Shown here piece by piece: positions 13,878 through 23,467 of a stretch of 64,000 bases of DNA. The translations under genes were made by a program, and so were the position numbers. Origin of the DNA: JAMXLO01 sp963799415. GTDB lineage: Bacteria; Pseudomonadota; Alphaproteobacteria; Acetobacterales; Acetobacteraceae. The notes beneath the pieces are model-generated. The model was not told where the DNA came from. It was given only the letters and a program-made list of their open reading frames with translations, and did no database searches. Location: positions 124,001-188,000 of the forward strand of contig CAWCXI010000034.1 of the NCBI GenBank assembly GCA_963799415.1, read 5' to 3'. Position 1 is the first letter of the stretch. Every line of letters starts with the position of its first letter.

Positions 13878-16286
13878 TTATTCACTCACTGCTATTGCGG
13901 CCTTCATCTTCTCGATTTCGGCTTCGTCGGCTGCGCTGAGCACGGCATCGGTTAGCTGGATGCCGACTTTCTTGAGGTTGCCGGTGAACTTGAACGGCAC
14001 CCGATAATCCTCGCTGACCGGGGTGCCAGTGTCTTCGCCAATGTCCAGTGTTTCATCCGCAGAGATGCGGAATGGGATTGTTCGCTCAATCCTGCCTTGG
14101 GCCACGTGCCGTCCGTCCACCGTCAGCGTCGCGCTGCCACCTTTGCCGAGGCCACCACCGTCATACTTGAAATCGACCAGGATGGTGTGATTGCCGGGGG
14201 AAAGCCGGTCGGATCCGGCGACTGTGTAGCGATAGACGCCCACCGTGTTGTAGTGGAACACGGGCTTTCCCGCGAGCAGGTACAACCCCCATCCGTTGAA
14301 GCGCCCACCCTGCGTCACCAGCACGCCTTCCGCGCCGGTGTCCGGTATCGTCAAATCGGCACCGATTTTGAACGACTTGTTCAAAATGCTCGGCGCGCTG
14401 CCTTCTGGAATGCGCGTCATCCCCGGGTAGTAAGCGAACACGGAGCGGCCACGGGTCAGACTGGGGCGGTTGTCAACATTCATCCGTTCGATTTTGCTGT
14501 TGTCCAATGGCAATACGTTGTACTTGGCCGCTTCGATCCAGAACAATTCCTGCAATTCCCGGAGCTTCTTAGGTTCCTGGGCCGCGAGGTCAGTGGCCTC
14601 GCTGAAATCCTTTGTGATGTCGTACAATTCCCATTTGTAGTCGTCCACGCCGATCGTCTTACCAACGGCCCATGGTGCCAGCGGTGGCGTCGTCGCGGCG
14701 ATCCAACCGTCATTGTAGATTGCACGATTGGCGAACATCTCGAAGTATTGAGTGCGGTGGGTCGAGGCCGCCTTCGCATCATCAAACGAATAGACCATGC
14801 TCACGCCCTCGATGGGCTTCTGCGGCACGCCGTTGAGCACCGCAGGCATTTGTACGCCGATCGCCTCAAGGATGGTCGGCGCAATGTCGATGACATGGTG
14901 GAACTGCGTGCGGATGCCACCTTTGTCCTTGATGCGCGCGGGCCAGGACATGACCATGCCGTTGCGAGTGCCGCCGAAGTGCGAGGCAATCTGTTTGGTC
15001 CACTGGAACGGCGTGTCCATCGCGTGCGCCCAACCGATCGGGTAGTGATTGAACGTCGTCGGGCCACCGAGTTCGTCCATGCGGCGCAAAACTTCGTTGA
15101 AATCCTCTGGGATGGCGTTGAAAAACGCCATCTCGTTGAGCAAGCCCTGTGGGCCACCTTCGGCGCTCGCGCCGTTATCTCCCTGGATGTAGATGACCAG
15201 CGTGTTGTCGAGTTCGCCCAGGTCCGCCAGCGCATCGATAATGCGACCCATCTGGGTGTCGCAATAGCTCAGCGCAGCCGCGTAGACCTCCATCATGTGG
15301 GCTGCGACCTTCTTGTGGTCGGCGTCAAGCGAGTCCCACGCGGGAATGCCCGCAGAGCGCTCGGTCAGTTTGGTATTCTCCGGCACGACGCCCAGCCGCT
15401 TCTGGCGAGCAAGCGTTTCCTCGCGGACCTTATCCCAACCCTGATCAAACTGACCCTTGAATTTGGCGATCCAATCCTTCGGCGCATGGTGCGGGGCGTG
15501 CGCCGTGCCTGGGGCATAGTAGGTCACCCACGGCTTGTCTGGCGCAATCGAATGGAGCAAGCGAATCCGGTCGATGGCCTTGTCCGCCATGTCTTTCTCG
15601 AAGAAATAGTTCTTGTCATCGTGGGGTGGCTCAATCGGCTTGATGTTCTCGAAGATGGCCGGCGCCCACTGGCTGGTGTCGCCGCCGATAAAGCCATAGA
15701 AATACTCAAATCCCAATCCGGTCGGCCACAGGTCGAAGGGCCCGGCCTGGCTGTTGTGCCAGTCGGGTATGTTGTGGTTCTTGCCATACCAGGCGGTGTT
15801 GTAGCCGCTTTGCCTGAGCACCTCGGCGAAGGTTCCGACGCTTTTCGGCATGAGCGTGTTGTAACCGGGGAAGCCAGTACCACCCTCCATGATGACACCG
15901 GTCGCGGCAGAGTGGTGATTACGTCCGGTCAGCAACGCCGCACGGGTGGGCGAGCAAAGCGCTGTGGTGTGGAATTCCGTGTAGCGGAGACCCTCGTTGG
16001 CGAGCCGATCCATGGTCGGCGTCGGAACCGGGCCGCCAAATGTGCTGCTTGCGCCAAATCCCACGTCGTCAGTCAGGATGAGCAGAATGTTCGGGGCACC
16101 GTTGGGTGCCTTGACCTCCTGTGGGAAATCCTTGGTGGATTCTTCGACCGTGCGGCCGACGTGTCCTCTGAAGGGTGCCTCGGGGCGTGGCAGCACATCT
16201 TGCGCCAGCGCCGGTAGCGCAAAAGCTGCCGTGCTCACGGTGGCGAGCAAGCGTCTCCTGCCCCAATTTGGGACACGTTCAGTCAT
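13878..16286 (-). CDS. Arylsulfatase (type I sulfatase), Tat-exported
   Basis: This 802-residue sulfatase has the formylglycine signature CSPTRAALLTGR with the modifiable Cys at 111, metal residues in LTDDVGFGA and QGDNGAS, and a C-terminal beta-rich domain. The N-terminus (WGRRRLLATVSTAAFALPALA) is a twin-arginine signal peptide, so the protein should be periplasmic. Activity needs a formylglycine-generating enzyme or anaerobic maturase, which is not in this window. The ATG at 16286 is favoured over a GTG at 16292 by spacing to GGAGG. It is monocistronic, convergent with the serine hydrolase. The sulfate ester substrate is unknown. Confidence 0.95.
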   Translation of the reverse strand: MTERVPNWGRRRLLATVSTAAFALPALAQDVLPRPEAPFRGHVGRTVEESTKDFPQEVKAPNGAPNILLILTDDVGFGASSTFGGPVPTPTMDRLANEGLRYTEFHTTALCSPTRAALLTGRNHHSAATGVIMEGGTGFPGYNTLMPKSVGTFAEVLRQSGYNTAWYGKNHNIPDWHNSQAGPFDLWPTGLGFEYFYGFIGGDTSQWAPAIFENIKPIEPPHDDKNYFFEKDMADKAIDRIRLLHSIAPDKPWVTYYAPGTAHAPHHAPKDWIAKFKGQFDQGWDKVREETLARQKRLGVVPENTKLTERSAGIPAWDSLDADHKKVAAHMMEVYAAALSYCDTQMGRIIDALADLGELDNTLVIYIQGDNGASAEGGPQGLLNEMAFFNAIPEDFNEVLRRMDELGGPTTFNHYPIGWAHAMDTPFQWTKQIASHFGGTRNGMVMSWPARIKDKGGIRTQFHHVIDIAPTILEAIGVQMPAVLNGVPQKPIEGVSMVYSFDDAKAASTHRTQYFEMFANRAIYNDGWIAATTPPLAPWAVGKTIGVDDYKWELYDITKDFSEATDLAAQEPKKLRELQELFWIEAAKYNVLPLDNSKIERMNVDNRPSLTRGRSVFAYYPGMTRIPEGSAPSILNKSFKIGADLTIPDTGAEGVLVTQGGRFNGWGLYLLAGKPVFHYNTVGVYRYTVAGSDRLSPGNHTILVDFKYDGGGLGKGGSATLTVDGRHVAQGRIERTIPFRISADETLDIGEDTGTPVSEDYRVPFKFTGNLKKVGIQLTDAVLSAADEAEIEKMKAAIAVSE

Positions 16287-16352
16287 CGGCACAATCCTCC
16301 AAAAAGCGGGATTCTTAGAACAATATCGAGCGCGAGACGGTGGGCGGCCGGC

Positions 16353-17021
16353 TCAGAAATCCAGGTCAGCGTAATGCCCCGGCGGCGTCATGCCCGGTAC
16401 GCGATCCGCCAACACGCCGCGAAAGCTCGGGCGCGACTTCATCCGCGCATACCAATCCCTTGCCGCCTGGGAAACCGTCCAGTCCACATCGCCAATGAAG
16501 TCGAGGCACGACAAGTGCGCCGCCGCGGTGAAGTCGGCCAATGTCATGGCGCTCCCGGCCAGCCACTTCCGCGTCTCCGCGAGCCAGCCGAGATATTCCA
16601 GGTGATAGCGCACGGCGAGATAGCCGGTGCGCATCGCTGACGCATCCGGATTGCCGCGCCCCGTCATTCGCTTCAACACCTTCTCGCCGAGCAGATTCCG
16701 CGTCGCCTCGGCGGCAAACTTCCCATCGAACCATGCAACGAGCCGCCGTGCCTCGACGCGCTCGGCCAGCGTGTGGCCAAGCAGCGGGGTGTCCGGATAG
16801 GCCTCCTCAAGGTACTCGCAGATCACACCGGAATCGGGGATCGCAAGCCCGTTGTCCTCGACCAGCGTCGGCACGGTGCCGGCCGGATTGAGTTCCAGAT
16901 ATTCAGCGCGCCGTTCCCAGGCCTTTTCCGTTCGCAGATCGAACGGCAAGCGTTTCTCCGCGAGAACCAGGCGCACCTTGCGGGAGTATGGCGACAGAGG
17001 CAGATGATACAGCGTTCGCAT
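16353..17021 (-). CDS. fzlA: Glutathione S-transferase family protein, FzlA-like
   Basis: This 222-residue GST fold has a thioredoxin-like N-terminal half (MRTLYHLPLSPYSRKVRL, NPAGTVPTLVEDNG, DSGVICEYLEEAYP) and a helical C-terminal half ending MTPPGHYADLDF. The PLSxxSRKVRL start, WERRAEYLELNPAG and this C-terminus match FzlA, the Caulobacter FtsZ-binding division protein that does not use glutathione. If so it couples FtsZ curvature to septal wall synthesis. Assignment is from remembered family sequence; a generic GST is the alternative. Confidence 0.8.
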   Translation of the reverse strand: MRTLYHLPLSPYSRKVRLVLAEKRLPFDLRTEKAWERRAEYLELNPAGTVPTLVEDNGLAIPDSGVICEYLEEAYPDTPLLGHTLAERVEARRLVAWFDGKFAAEATRNLLGEKVLKRMTGRGNPDASAMRTGYLAVRYHLEYLGWLAETRKWLAGSAMTLADFTAAAHLSCLDFIGDVDWTVSQAARDWYARMKSRPSFRGVLADRVPGMTPPGHYADLDF

Positions 17022-17072
17022 CGCCGGTGCTTATGACACCGCGCGCCGCGTCGCGCCAAGCGGCTTGCGACG

Positions 17073-18072
17073 TCAGTCTTTGGTTTGAAATGACAAATCG
17101 GTTGCGCCGCCGACCTGTTCCTCCGGCAGCACCCTGCGCCTGCCGCCGCCCGGTTGGAATCGCCGCAGATAGATGGGAACAACCAGCTCTACGGGAGTCG
17201 GCACGATGCCGAGTTCCTGCAGTCCAGGAAAGTCGGCGCTCGCCACGTTGTCATGCTGCAGCATCAGCAATTGATCCTGGGTCAGCGGTTTGCCTGGCAG
17301 GAGTTCCATGATGCGCGCCTGCAATCGCGCCAGCCCCATCGGCACATCGACCATCCGGCGTTTCCGCCCGGTTTCCTGCAGGACATAGGCAAGCAACTCG
17401 CGGAACTGCCACACGCGCGGGCCGCCGAGTTCGTAGACTGCTCCGGCGGCATCCGGACGCGCCAGCGCCGCCATCACTGCGTCAGCGACATCGCCGACAT
17501 AGACCGGCTGGAACAGCGTATCGCCGCAGATCACCGGCATCATGGGCAGGATCCGCGCCATTGCGGCGAAGCGGTTGAACAGCATGTCCTCTGGGCCGAA
17601 CACGAGCGAGGGCCGCAAGATCGTGGCGCCGGCGAAGGCCTCGCGCAGCATTGCCTCGCCGATGCCTTTGGTGGCGGCGTATCGGCTGGCGGCGTGTGGG
17701 TCCGCGCCGATCGCCGAGATGTGCACGAGGCGCGCGACGCCCGCTTCTGCCGCGAGACGTGCGACGAGCCCAGCGCCTTCGGCCTGGATACGCTGGAAAT
17801 CCCCCGATCGCTGCTCGCTCAGAATGCCCACCGCATTGACGACGAGATCGGCACCCTCCACCGCGCGATGCACAGTGGGTTCGTGAGTGAGCGATGAGGT
17901 ACAGCGGCACAATCTGCCCGACGGCGCCCATCGGCTTGAGGAACAGCGCGCGCTCGGTGTCGCGCACGGCCACCCGCACGACGAAGCCCTTCTTGGCCAG
18001 ACGGCTCACGATGTAGCGGCCGATGAAGCCTGACCCGCCGAATACCGTTGCCACGCTTCGCGTCGCCATCAT
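17073..18072 (-). CDS. Complex I NDUFA9-like NAD(P)-binding protein, frameshifted
   Basis: Two frames join into about 332 residues of an atypical SDR. The N-terminus has SVATVFGGSGFIGRYIVSRL; after the break come TVHRAVEGADLVVNAVGIL, LVHISAIGADP, YAATKGIGEAML and ATILRPSLVFGPEDMLFNR. This is the NDUFA9/YwnB-like pattern of a protein associated with respiratory complex I or quinone metabolism. The shift at about 17898 fits one extra base after VPLY. The start is one of two adjacent ATGs (18072 or 18069) after GGAGG. Genes 16353-18748 share the strand. Confidence 0.85.
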
Positions 18073-18118
18073 CGAACCTCCGGCTGCACGCCCTTGATAG
18101 GCGGCAGCGCAACGACGC

Positions 18119-18748
18119 TCAAGCCGGCGCGTCCGGCGTGGGGTCCTCGGTGGCGGTGGTGTCGGGCGCGGGTTCCGCCGGTCTTGGACGCCAGCCGAGC
18201 CACTCGGCTGCGCTTTCGGCCCGGCGCAGCGCCGCATCGAGCGCCGCCATCGTTGTCGACAGATCCTCGCTATCGTCGCTCCGCCAGGCGCGGATCGTCC
18301 ACAGCCAGACTGCCACCAGACCCTTTACACGCAGTTCGCCACGAACCCCGCTCGTGGGGATGCCGGCCGCGTGCAGCAACCACCGCATGCTGCGCCGCGT
18401 CGCCAGAGCGAGCATCAGCGCTATGGGCGGTTCGGCCGGCAAGGCTCGGAGCAGCGCCAGCACACCGGGGCGATGCGCCTGGTGTGCATCGATGCGCCGC
18501 ATCAGCAGATCGAACAGCCTGTCGCGGACCGGTCCATCCGACGGCGCCTCGGCCAGGCCAGCCTGGTCGGCCATACGGCCGAAGCGCAGGAGGATTGCGA
18601 CCCGGCCGGGGAAGCGTTCTCGGGCACGCGCCAGCGGCAGGCCCGCGGCGCGCGCCGCTGCGGCAACGTTGACCGCGCGCCAACCGCTGTCTGCCGCAAT
18701 CTGGAATGCGGCGGCGATCAGGGCGCGATCGAATGCAGCATTGTCCAT
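18119..18748 (-). CDS. TetR family transcriptional regulator
   Basis: This 209-residue regulator has an N-terminal DNA-binding domain (MDNAAFDRALIAAAFQIAAD, VNVAAAARAAGLPLARARER) and an all-helical ligand domain. The HTH is recognisable but diverged from classical TetR, and the C-terminal 30 residues are low-complexity Pro/Ala/Thr. The ATG at 18748 is preferred over one 36 bases upstream. It is divergent from the acyl-CoA-dehydrogenase-like gene (164 bases between starts), a common arrangement for local control. Confidence 0.75.
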   Translation of the reverse strand: MDNAAFDRALIAAAFQIAADSGWRAVNVAAAARAAGLPLARARERFPGRVAILLRFGRMADQAGLAEAPSDGPVRDRLFDLLMRRIDAHQAHRPGVLALLRALPAEPPIALMLALATRRSMRWLLHAAGIPTSGVRGELRVKGLVAVWLWTIRAWRSDDSEDLSTTMAALDAALRRAESAAEWLGWRPRPAEPAPDTTATEDPTPDAPA

Positions 18749-18912
18749 GGCTGTATCATGGTGGCTGATTGCCGGCTTGACCACCCATGCATGCCTCGGA
18801 CCGCTACGAGCCGCCGAAGAACTGCGGATGTGGTGGCCGAGAAATTCGGCTCGATCCTCTTTGCACCTGACCGAGTGTGGTTCAACTTTTCCGGAATGAT
18901 GCGGGGGGGTTC

Positions 18913-20107
18913 ATGTCTGGTATTGCACCATCAGCCGCTATCGATGCGGCCAGGGCACTGGCGCCACAGATCCAAGGGTTCGCGGAGGAAATCGAGCGGT
19001 CCCGGCGACTTCCGCTGCCGCTGGTCGAGGCAGTGGCGCAGGCGGGGCTTTTCCGCCTGTGGGTTCCGCGAGCACTGGGCGGCGAAGAGACCGATCCGAT
19101 GACTTCTCGTTCGCGTCGTCGAGGAGATCTCGCGAGCCGACGGCTCCGTCGGCTGGTGCGTGGCGATCGGCGGCGGGTCCGGTGTATTCGGCGGGTATCT
19201 CCCGTCGGACGCCGCGCGGGAAATCTACGGCAGCGATCCGAATGTCAGAATGGCCGGGGCACTTCGGCCGTTCGGGGAGGCTGTGGTTGTCGATGGGGGC
19301 TACCGGGTCACCGGCCGGTGGCCGCTGGGAAGCGGTTGCCAGCATTCCCCCTGGATAGTTGGTAGTTGCCGGATCTTTGACAGTGCCGGACCGCGCCTGC
19401 TGGCAGATGGCACGCCTGCCACGCGTACCCTATTGTTCCCGGTTGGGGACTGCGAAATCCTCGACACCTGGCACAGCATTGGGCTGCGCGGGACTGGCAG
19501 CCATGACATTGTCGTCGCGGATATTTTTGTTCCGGCCAATCGCTCATTCTCGTTCCGGGATCCACCTGTGGAGCCAGGGCCACTTTATGCGATGCCGTCG
19601 ATGACGCTGCTCGGCGCGATCCTGGCGGCAGTCCCACTCGGCATCGCCCGTCACGCAATCGACATTCTTCTGGGGCTTGCAGGAACCAAGATTGCCAGCC
19701 GTTCACGCCAGTCGTTGCGCGAGGACGTCACGATGCAGGCTGGGCTGGGACGCGCGGAAGCTCTGCTGCGCTCAGGGCGTGCCTTTCTGTACGAAACGCT
19801 CGACGAAGCATGGCAGTTGGTCAGCTCCGGGCAAACGCTCAGTGTCGCGCAGCGCGCGATGCCATGGCTGGCGTCGACGCACGCAGCAATCGCAGCCAAG
19901 GAAGCGACCGAGTTGATGTTCAATGCGGGCGGCGCGTCCTCTCCCTACACGAGCGCAGGGCTCGAACGCTGCATGCGCGATATCCTCGCGGCAGGCCAGC
20001 ACCTCACCGTGGCGCAGTCGAATTATCAGATGGCCGGTCAGGCGCTGTTGGGTTCGGATATGCGAGCGACGCCACTGCTGTTCATGGACAATCGCAGCGC
20101 GGGTTAA
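18913..20107 (+). CDS. Acyl-CoA dehydrogenase-like flavoprotein, frameshifted
   Basis: The two frames give about 398 residues of an acyl-CoA dehydrogenase-fold flavoprotein: SRRLPLPLVEAVAQAGLFRLWVP before the break, then GSVGWCVAIGGGSGVFGG, GYRVTGRWPLGSGCQHSPW, LGIARHAIDILL and a C-terminal helical domain with EATELMFNAGGASSPYTS. The WxxGSG and NAGG patterns resemble HsaA/DszC-type flavin hydroxylases as much as beta-oxidation enzymes. The shift is at about 19102, after DPM. The ATG at 18913 follows a G-rich ribosome site. The substrate is unknown. Confidence 0.85.
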
Positions 20108-20184
20108 GTGAGGCGGCAGCGATTTGATGTGTGCTTGCGGGGAGGCTTACAACGCAGGTGCAGAAACGCGGAGCGAGGTGATCC

Positions 20185-20994
20185 ATGAGTGAGAACATAT
20201 CCGGCCGAGCGCATCTCATAACCGGTGGCTTTCCGCCCGGTTCGGCGGCCGGGCACGATCACGACTATGCCCGCCTGCGACTGCTGGGTCTGTTGGCCGA
20301 GAAGGATGTTCCAGCCTCGGTCGCCAACGATTTTGCCGATATCGAGAAGTGGCTGCCGGTCAGCCGATTGCTGATCACCTATGTGGCCGGTCCCTACCCC
20401 GACACCGCGCAGTGCCGCGCCATCCGGCAGTGGATGGAGGCGGGCGGCCAATGGCTGGGCCTGCACGGGACGAGCGGTGGCCGCGCCGAACGGGTGGAGG
20501 GCACGCGCCAGCGTCGCACCGTGAAGACCGAGCACCATGCTCTGCTCGGCAGCCGTTTCCTGACCCATCCTCCAATCTGCAAGATTCATGTCGATGTGCG
20601 CGACACCGATCACCCGATCACCCGTGGGCTAGGCGCGTCGTTCGACGTCGAGGACGAGCCTTACTTCATCGAACTGCAAGAGCCGGGGTCGACCCGGATC
20701 CTGCTGACGGCGGACTACGGCCCTGGCGCCGTGTCGCCGAGCATTGGAACCCTGTATCCCTCGGACACGTCGCTGCAATCTGACGGCAGGACCCGCGTGC
20801 TTGGCTATACGCGTGAGGTCGGCGCGGGCGGCGCCACCTATTTTGCACTCGGCCACTGCCACAACCCCGAGATCCGCGCGGGCCGAGCCGCTGATTCCAC
20901 CGATACGACGCCGGCCACCTTTCACGGCGCGTGGGACAGCGACGGTTTCGTTGCGGTGCTGCGGAACACCATCGCCTGGGGTATGGCTTCGTAA
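20185..20994 (+). CDS. ThuA-like (glutamine-amidotransferase-fold) protein
   Basis: This 269-residue protein matches the ThuA-like family. The N-terminal ITGGFPPG and HDHDYARLRLLGLL precede a central GGQWLGLHGTSGGRAE, the position of the nucleophile elbow but without Cys. Then come DTDHPITRGLG, EDEPYFIEL and a C-terminal YFALGHCHNPEI. ThuA proteins act in trehalose and other sugar metabolism or as uncharacterised hydrolases. The ATG is preceded by GCGAGGTG. The flanking acyl-CoA-dehydrogenase-like gene is on the same strand 77 bases upstream. Confidence 0.85.
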   Translation: MSENISGRAHLITGGFPPGSAAGHDHDYARLRLLGLLAEKDVPASVANDFADIEKWLPVSRLLITYVAGPYPDTAQCRAIRQWMEAGGQWLGLHGTSGGRAERVEGTRQRRTVKTEHHALLGSRFLTHPPICKIHVDVRDTDHPITRGLGASFDVEDEPYFIELQEPGSTRILLTADYGPGAVSPSIGTLYPSDTSLQSDGRTRVLGYTREVGAGGATYFALGHCHNPEIRAGRAADSTDTTPATFHGAWDSDGFVAVLRNTIAWGMAS

Positions 20995-21296
20995 CTACAA
21001 TCGTAGCGTAGCCGCCTCGTAGCCAAAGAGCAGATCATCGCAACTCTGTGATGGAGTGCGCTCCGAATGCGTTTGGTGCCGCGAATAGCCCCATGCTATG
21101 CGCCGCCGCATGTACCGGATGCAATCGATCGCAGGCTGCGACAGGCTCACGGCCCTCATTATGGAGGGCTCGGGGTCGCGCGCGTTGTAGCTGGCGATAG
21201 TCGGCAGCGCTCGTAGCCCCGCCGATCGTCGGACGGGGCTTTTTCATGTCACCATGATCTCCGTCCGCCCCCCACCTCGTTTCGGCGAGGCTTCCA
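20995..21296 (+). other. 302-base intergenic region with small-RNA-like 3' end
   Basis: No open frame is convincing. The stretch contains a small stem (CCCTC ATTATG GAGGG at about 21153-21168), a GC-rich middle, and a strong intrinsic terminator at 21215-21244. It could be the 3' untranslated region of the ThuA-like gene or a separate small RNA of at most about 200 bases. I cannot identify a promoter or a known RNA family. Confidence 0.4.
21215..21244 (+). terminator. Rho-independent terminator
   Basis: AGCCCCG (21215-21221) pairs with CGGGGCT (21234-21240), extended by CCGA/TCGG around the loop TCG, and runs into TTTTT. It is the clearest intrinsic terminator in the window and ends transcription coming from the ThuA-like side. 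Confidence 0.85.
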
Positions 21297-21992
21297 ATGC
21301 TGCGGCGGTTCCTAATCCCTTACCAACAGAAGCCGGTGCCCGCGTTATCTTTCGGGAACGCGTCTTCCGGCATGGACGGTCCGGCACCCAGACGTGCCTG
21401 GTCGAGCCTCCTGGCCGATCGCATCGCGAGGCGGGCCGGCCATGTCGGTCGCCTGATGGCCGCCGTCCACGCGGACATGGTGGGCTATAGCCGGCTGTTC
21501 CGCCTGGACGATACCGGAACGATAGCCCGCCTGCGCAACATGCGGCGGAGCCTGATCACGCCCACTATCCGGCGGCATCATGGTCGCCTCGTGCAAACCG
21601 CCGGCAATTCGATGCTGATCACGTTCGACAGCATCACCGAAGCCGTCCAATGCGCGGTGGCGATCCAGCATGACCTCGCCGTCGAGAACGATCGCTGGCC
21701 CCACGACCATGCAATGCGCTTGCGCATGGGCGTTGATGTGGGTGACGTCTTTGCGGACGGAGGTGACTTTCATGGCGATGGCGTCATCATCGCTGCGCGG
21801 TTGCAAGAGGTGTGCCCTCCGGGGGCAGTGTGCGTCTCGCGCGCGGTGCACGACCGGGGAGGCGATCGGCTTGGATTGCCATTCGAAGCCCTTGGCCCAT
21901 TGGCGCTGAAGAACATCGCTCAGCCTGTGGAGGCCTTCGTCCTGTGGCCGACACCCCATGAGAGAGCGAGGGCGATCCGACTGGTTGTGTAG
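21297..21992 (+). CDS. Class III adenylate/guanylate cyclase domain protein
   Basis: Residues from about 53 on are a class III nucleotidyl cyclase catalytic domain: AAVHADMVGYSRLFRLDDTG with the first metal Asp, GNSMLITFDSITEAVQCA, MGVDVGDVFADGGDFHGDGV with the second, and AARLQEVCPPG. The protein (231 residues) contains only this domain plus a basic N-terminal stretch (RIARRAGHVGR), with no receptor domain or membrane segment. Typical relatives carry a C-terminal TPR region that is absent here. It would make cAMP or cGMP if active. Internal ATGs leave the start uncertain. Confidence 0.85.
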   Translation: MLRRFLIPYQQKPVPALSFGNASSGMDGPAPRRAWSSLLADRIARRAGHVGRLMAAVHADMVGYSRLFRLDDTGTIARLRNMRRSLITPTIRRHHGRLVQTAGNSMLITFDSITEAVQCAVAIQHDLAVENDRWPHDHAMRLRMGVDVGDVFADGGDFHGDGVIIAARLQEVCPPGAVCVSRAVHDRGGDRLGLPFEALGPLALKNIAQPVEAFVLWPTPHERARAIRLVV

Positions 21993-21995
21993 ACG

Positions 21996-22029
21996 CGGTG
22001 CCCGTAGGCGGTAACGCCTGCGGGCACCG
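21996..22029. terminator. 15-bp hairpin between convergent genes
   Basis: CGGTGCCCGTAGGCG, loop GTAA, CGCCTGCGGGCACCG: a 15-base stem with one G-T mismatch and a GNRA tetraloop. It lies between the ends of the cyclase gene and proC, so it probably works on both strands. No T tract follows on either side. Confidence 0.7.
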
Positions 22030-22043
22030 AATAACCCGCATCG

Positions 22044-22847
22044 TTATCCTGCCAGCTCGCGCGAGCGAACCGTCGCCTCGGCAATGGCTTTACTGAGCGC
22101 CGCCGGCCAGGCCTCCGATGCCATCAGCACCGCCAACGCACGCTCCGTGGTCCCGCCTGGACTGGTGACCGCCACGCGCAGGGCCGCGGCGTCCTCGGAG
22201 CTCGCGGCCAGCAGCGCTCCGGATCCGGATACCGTCTGTCGGGCCAGCAACCGCGCGAGATCCGGCGGGATCCCCTGCTCGCGCGCCGCCTGCTCCATCA
22301 GTTCGGCCAGTAGGAAGACATACGCCGGTCCGCTGCCCGACACCGCCGTGACCGCATCGAGCAGCCCTTCATCCTCAACCCAGGCCACCACGCCGATCGC
22401 CTGCAGCAGCCGCTCGCACAGCACGCGCTGCGGCGTCTCGACGCCGAGACCTGGGCAGGCGACGGTGACGCCCTGACGAACCGCCGCCGGCGTGTTCGGC
22501 ATCGCCCGCACGATTGCCGCCTCACCGCCGAGCAGCCCCAGCATGCCGGCGATTGTGCGGCCTGCCATGATCGACAGGAACACCGCGTCGCCAACGAACT
22601 GCCGGTACAGCGGCAGTGTCTCGGCAGCGTTCTGCGGTTTCACTGCGAACACCACGGCTGCCGGCGCGAACTCCTGCGGTATCGCCGCGAAATCCGGCAC
22701 CACCGTCAGGTCAGATCCCGCCCACTCGGCCGCGGCCGGCGACGGATCCACCGCAACCGACGGCGCCAACCCCTGCTCGCGCCACCCGGACAGCATGGCA
22801 CTGCCCATGCGCCCGCAGCCGACCAGCAGGACCGGCGGAATACTCAT
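22044..22847 (-). CDS. proC: Pyrroline-5-carboxylate reductase
   Basis: This 267-residue enzyme performs the last step of proline synthesis, NAD(P)H-dependent reduction of pyrroline-5-carboxylate. It has an N-terminal Rossmann loop (VLLVGCGRMGSAMLSGW), AVKPQNAAETL, RAMPNTPAAVRQGVT and the C-terminal signature DAVTAVSGSGPAYVFLLAELM with SPGGTTERAL. It starts at ATG within the ATGA overlap with ybjN. A longer frame through ybjN exists only because ybjN is frameshifted. Confidence 0.96.
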   Translation of the reverse strand: MSIPPVLLVGCGRMGSAMLSGWREQGLAPSVAVDPSPAAAEWAGSDLTVVPDFAAIPQEFAPAAVVFAVKPQNAAETLPLYRQFVGDAVFLSIMAGRTIAGMLGLLGGEAAIVRAMPNTPAAVRQGVTVACPGLGVETPQRVLCERLLQAIGVVAWVEDEGLLDAVTAVSGSGPAYVFLLAELMEQAAREQGIPPDLARLLARQTVSGSGALLAASSEDAAALRVAVTSPGGTTERALAVLMASEAWPAALSKAIAEATVRSRELAG

Positions 22848-23345
22848 GCCTCGCCGACACACTCCAGCATCGCCGCCGCCAGAGCGTCCTGCGGCGACTT
22901 GCCGCCCCACAGCACGAACTGAAAGGCGGGGAAGAACCGCTCGCACTCGGTGATGGCGATATCGACCATGTCCTCCAGAACTCTCGGCCGAGGCGCCCGG
23001 TGCGCCGCGCAGCAGGACGGCGTGACGAAATACCGGGATGCCTTCCTCGCTCTCCAGGCCGAAATGGCCGATCCACAGCCGCTCGTTGGCCAGCGCCAGC
23101 AGCTCGTATAATGCGGAGCGGCGCTTCTCCGGCACCTTGAGGTCGAACGCACAGGTGAAGTGCATCGCGCTGATCTCGTGCGACCAGGAGAACCACAATC
23201 CGTAGTCACACCAGCGACCGGGTGCCTCCGCCGCCATTTCCGAATCGCTGCGCCGGTCGAACGCCCAATCGTTGGCGCTGATGATCTGCTCCATGATGTC
23301 GAGCGGATTGGCGGCGGCATCGTGGCTGAGAGCCGTCATAGACAT
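22844..23345 (-). CDS. YbjN domain-containing protein, frameshifted
   Basis: Joining frames gives about 166 residues of a YbjN-type protein: WCDYGLWFSWSHEISAMHFTC, RSALYELLALANERLWIGHF, then after the break VLEDMVDIAITECERFFPAFQFVLWGG (positions 22846-22980). An extra base at about 22982 separates SAE from VLED; removing it restores the expected SAEVLED. YbjN proteins are chaperone-like factors of unclear role. The gene is coupled to proC by ATGA overlap, an arrangement seen in other Alphaproteobacteria. Confidence 0.85.
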
Positions 23346-23467
23346 GCTTGGTCTCCCATCGTGCAGGAAGGCCGGACGGTTTCAAGGTTCCCGTTTCTAT
23401 GGGTTACGGGACCAAGTTAACCACGAATCCCAGCCTACCGAGCGGACACGCCGCGCCGCAAGTCTCA

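Noticed and set aside
14097..16217. 706-codon open frame on the plus strand
   Set aside because: It lies wholly antisense to the arylsulfatase gene, has no family motifs, and reflects high-GC codon bias.
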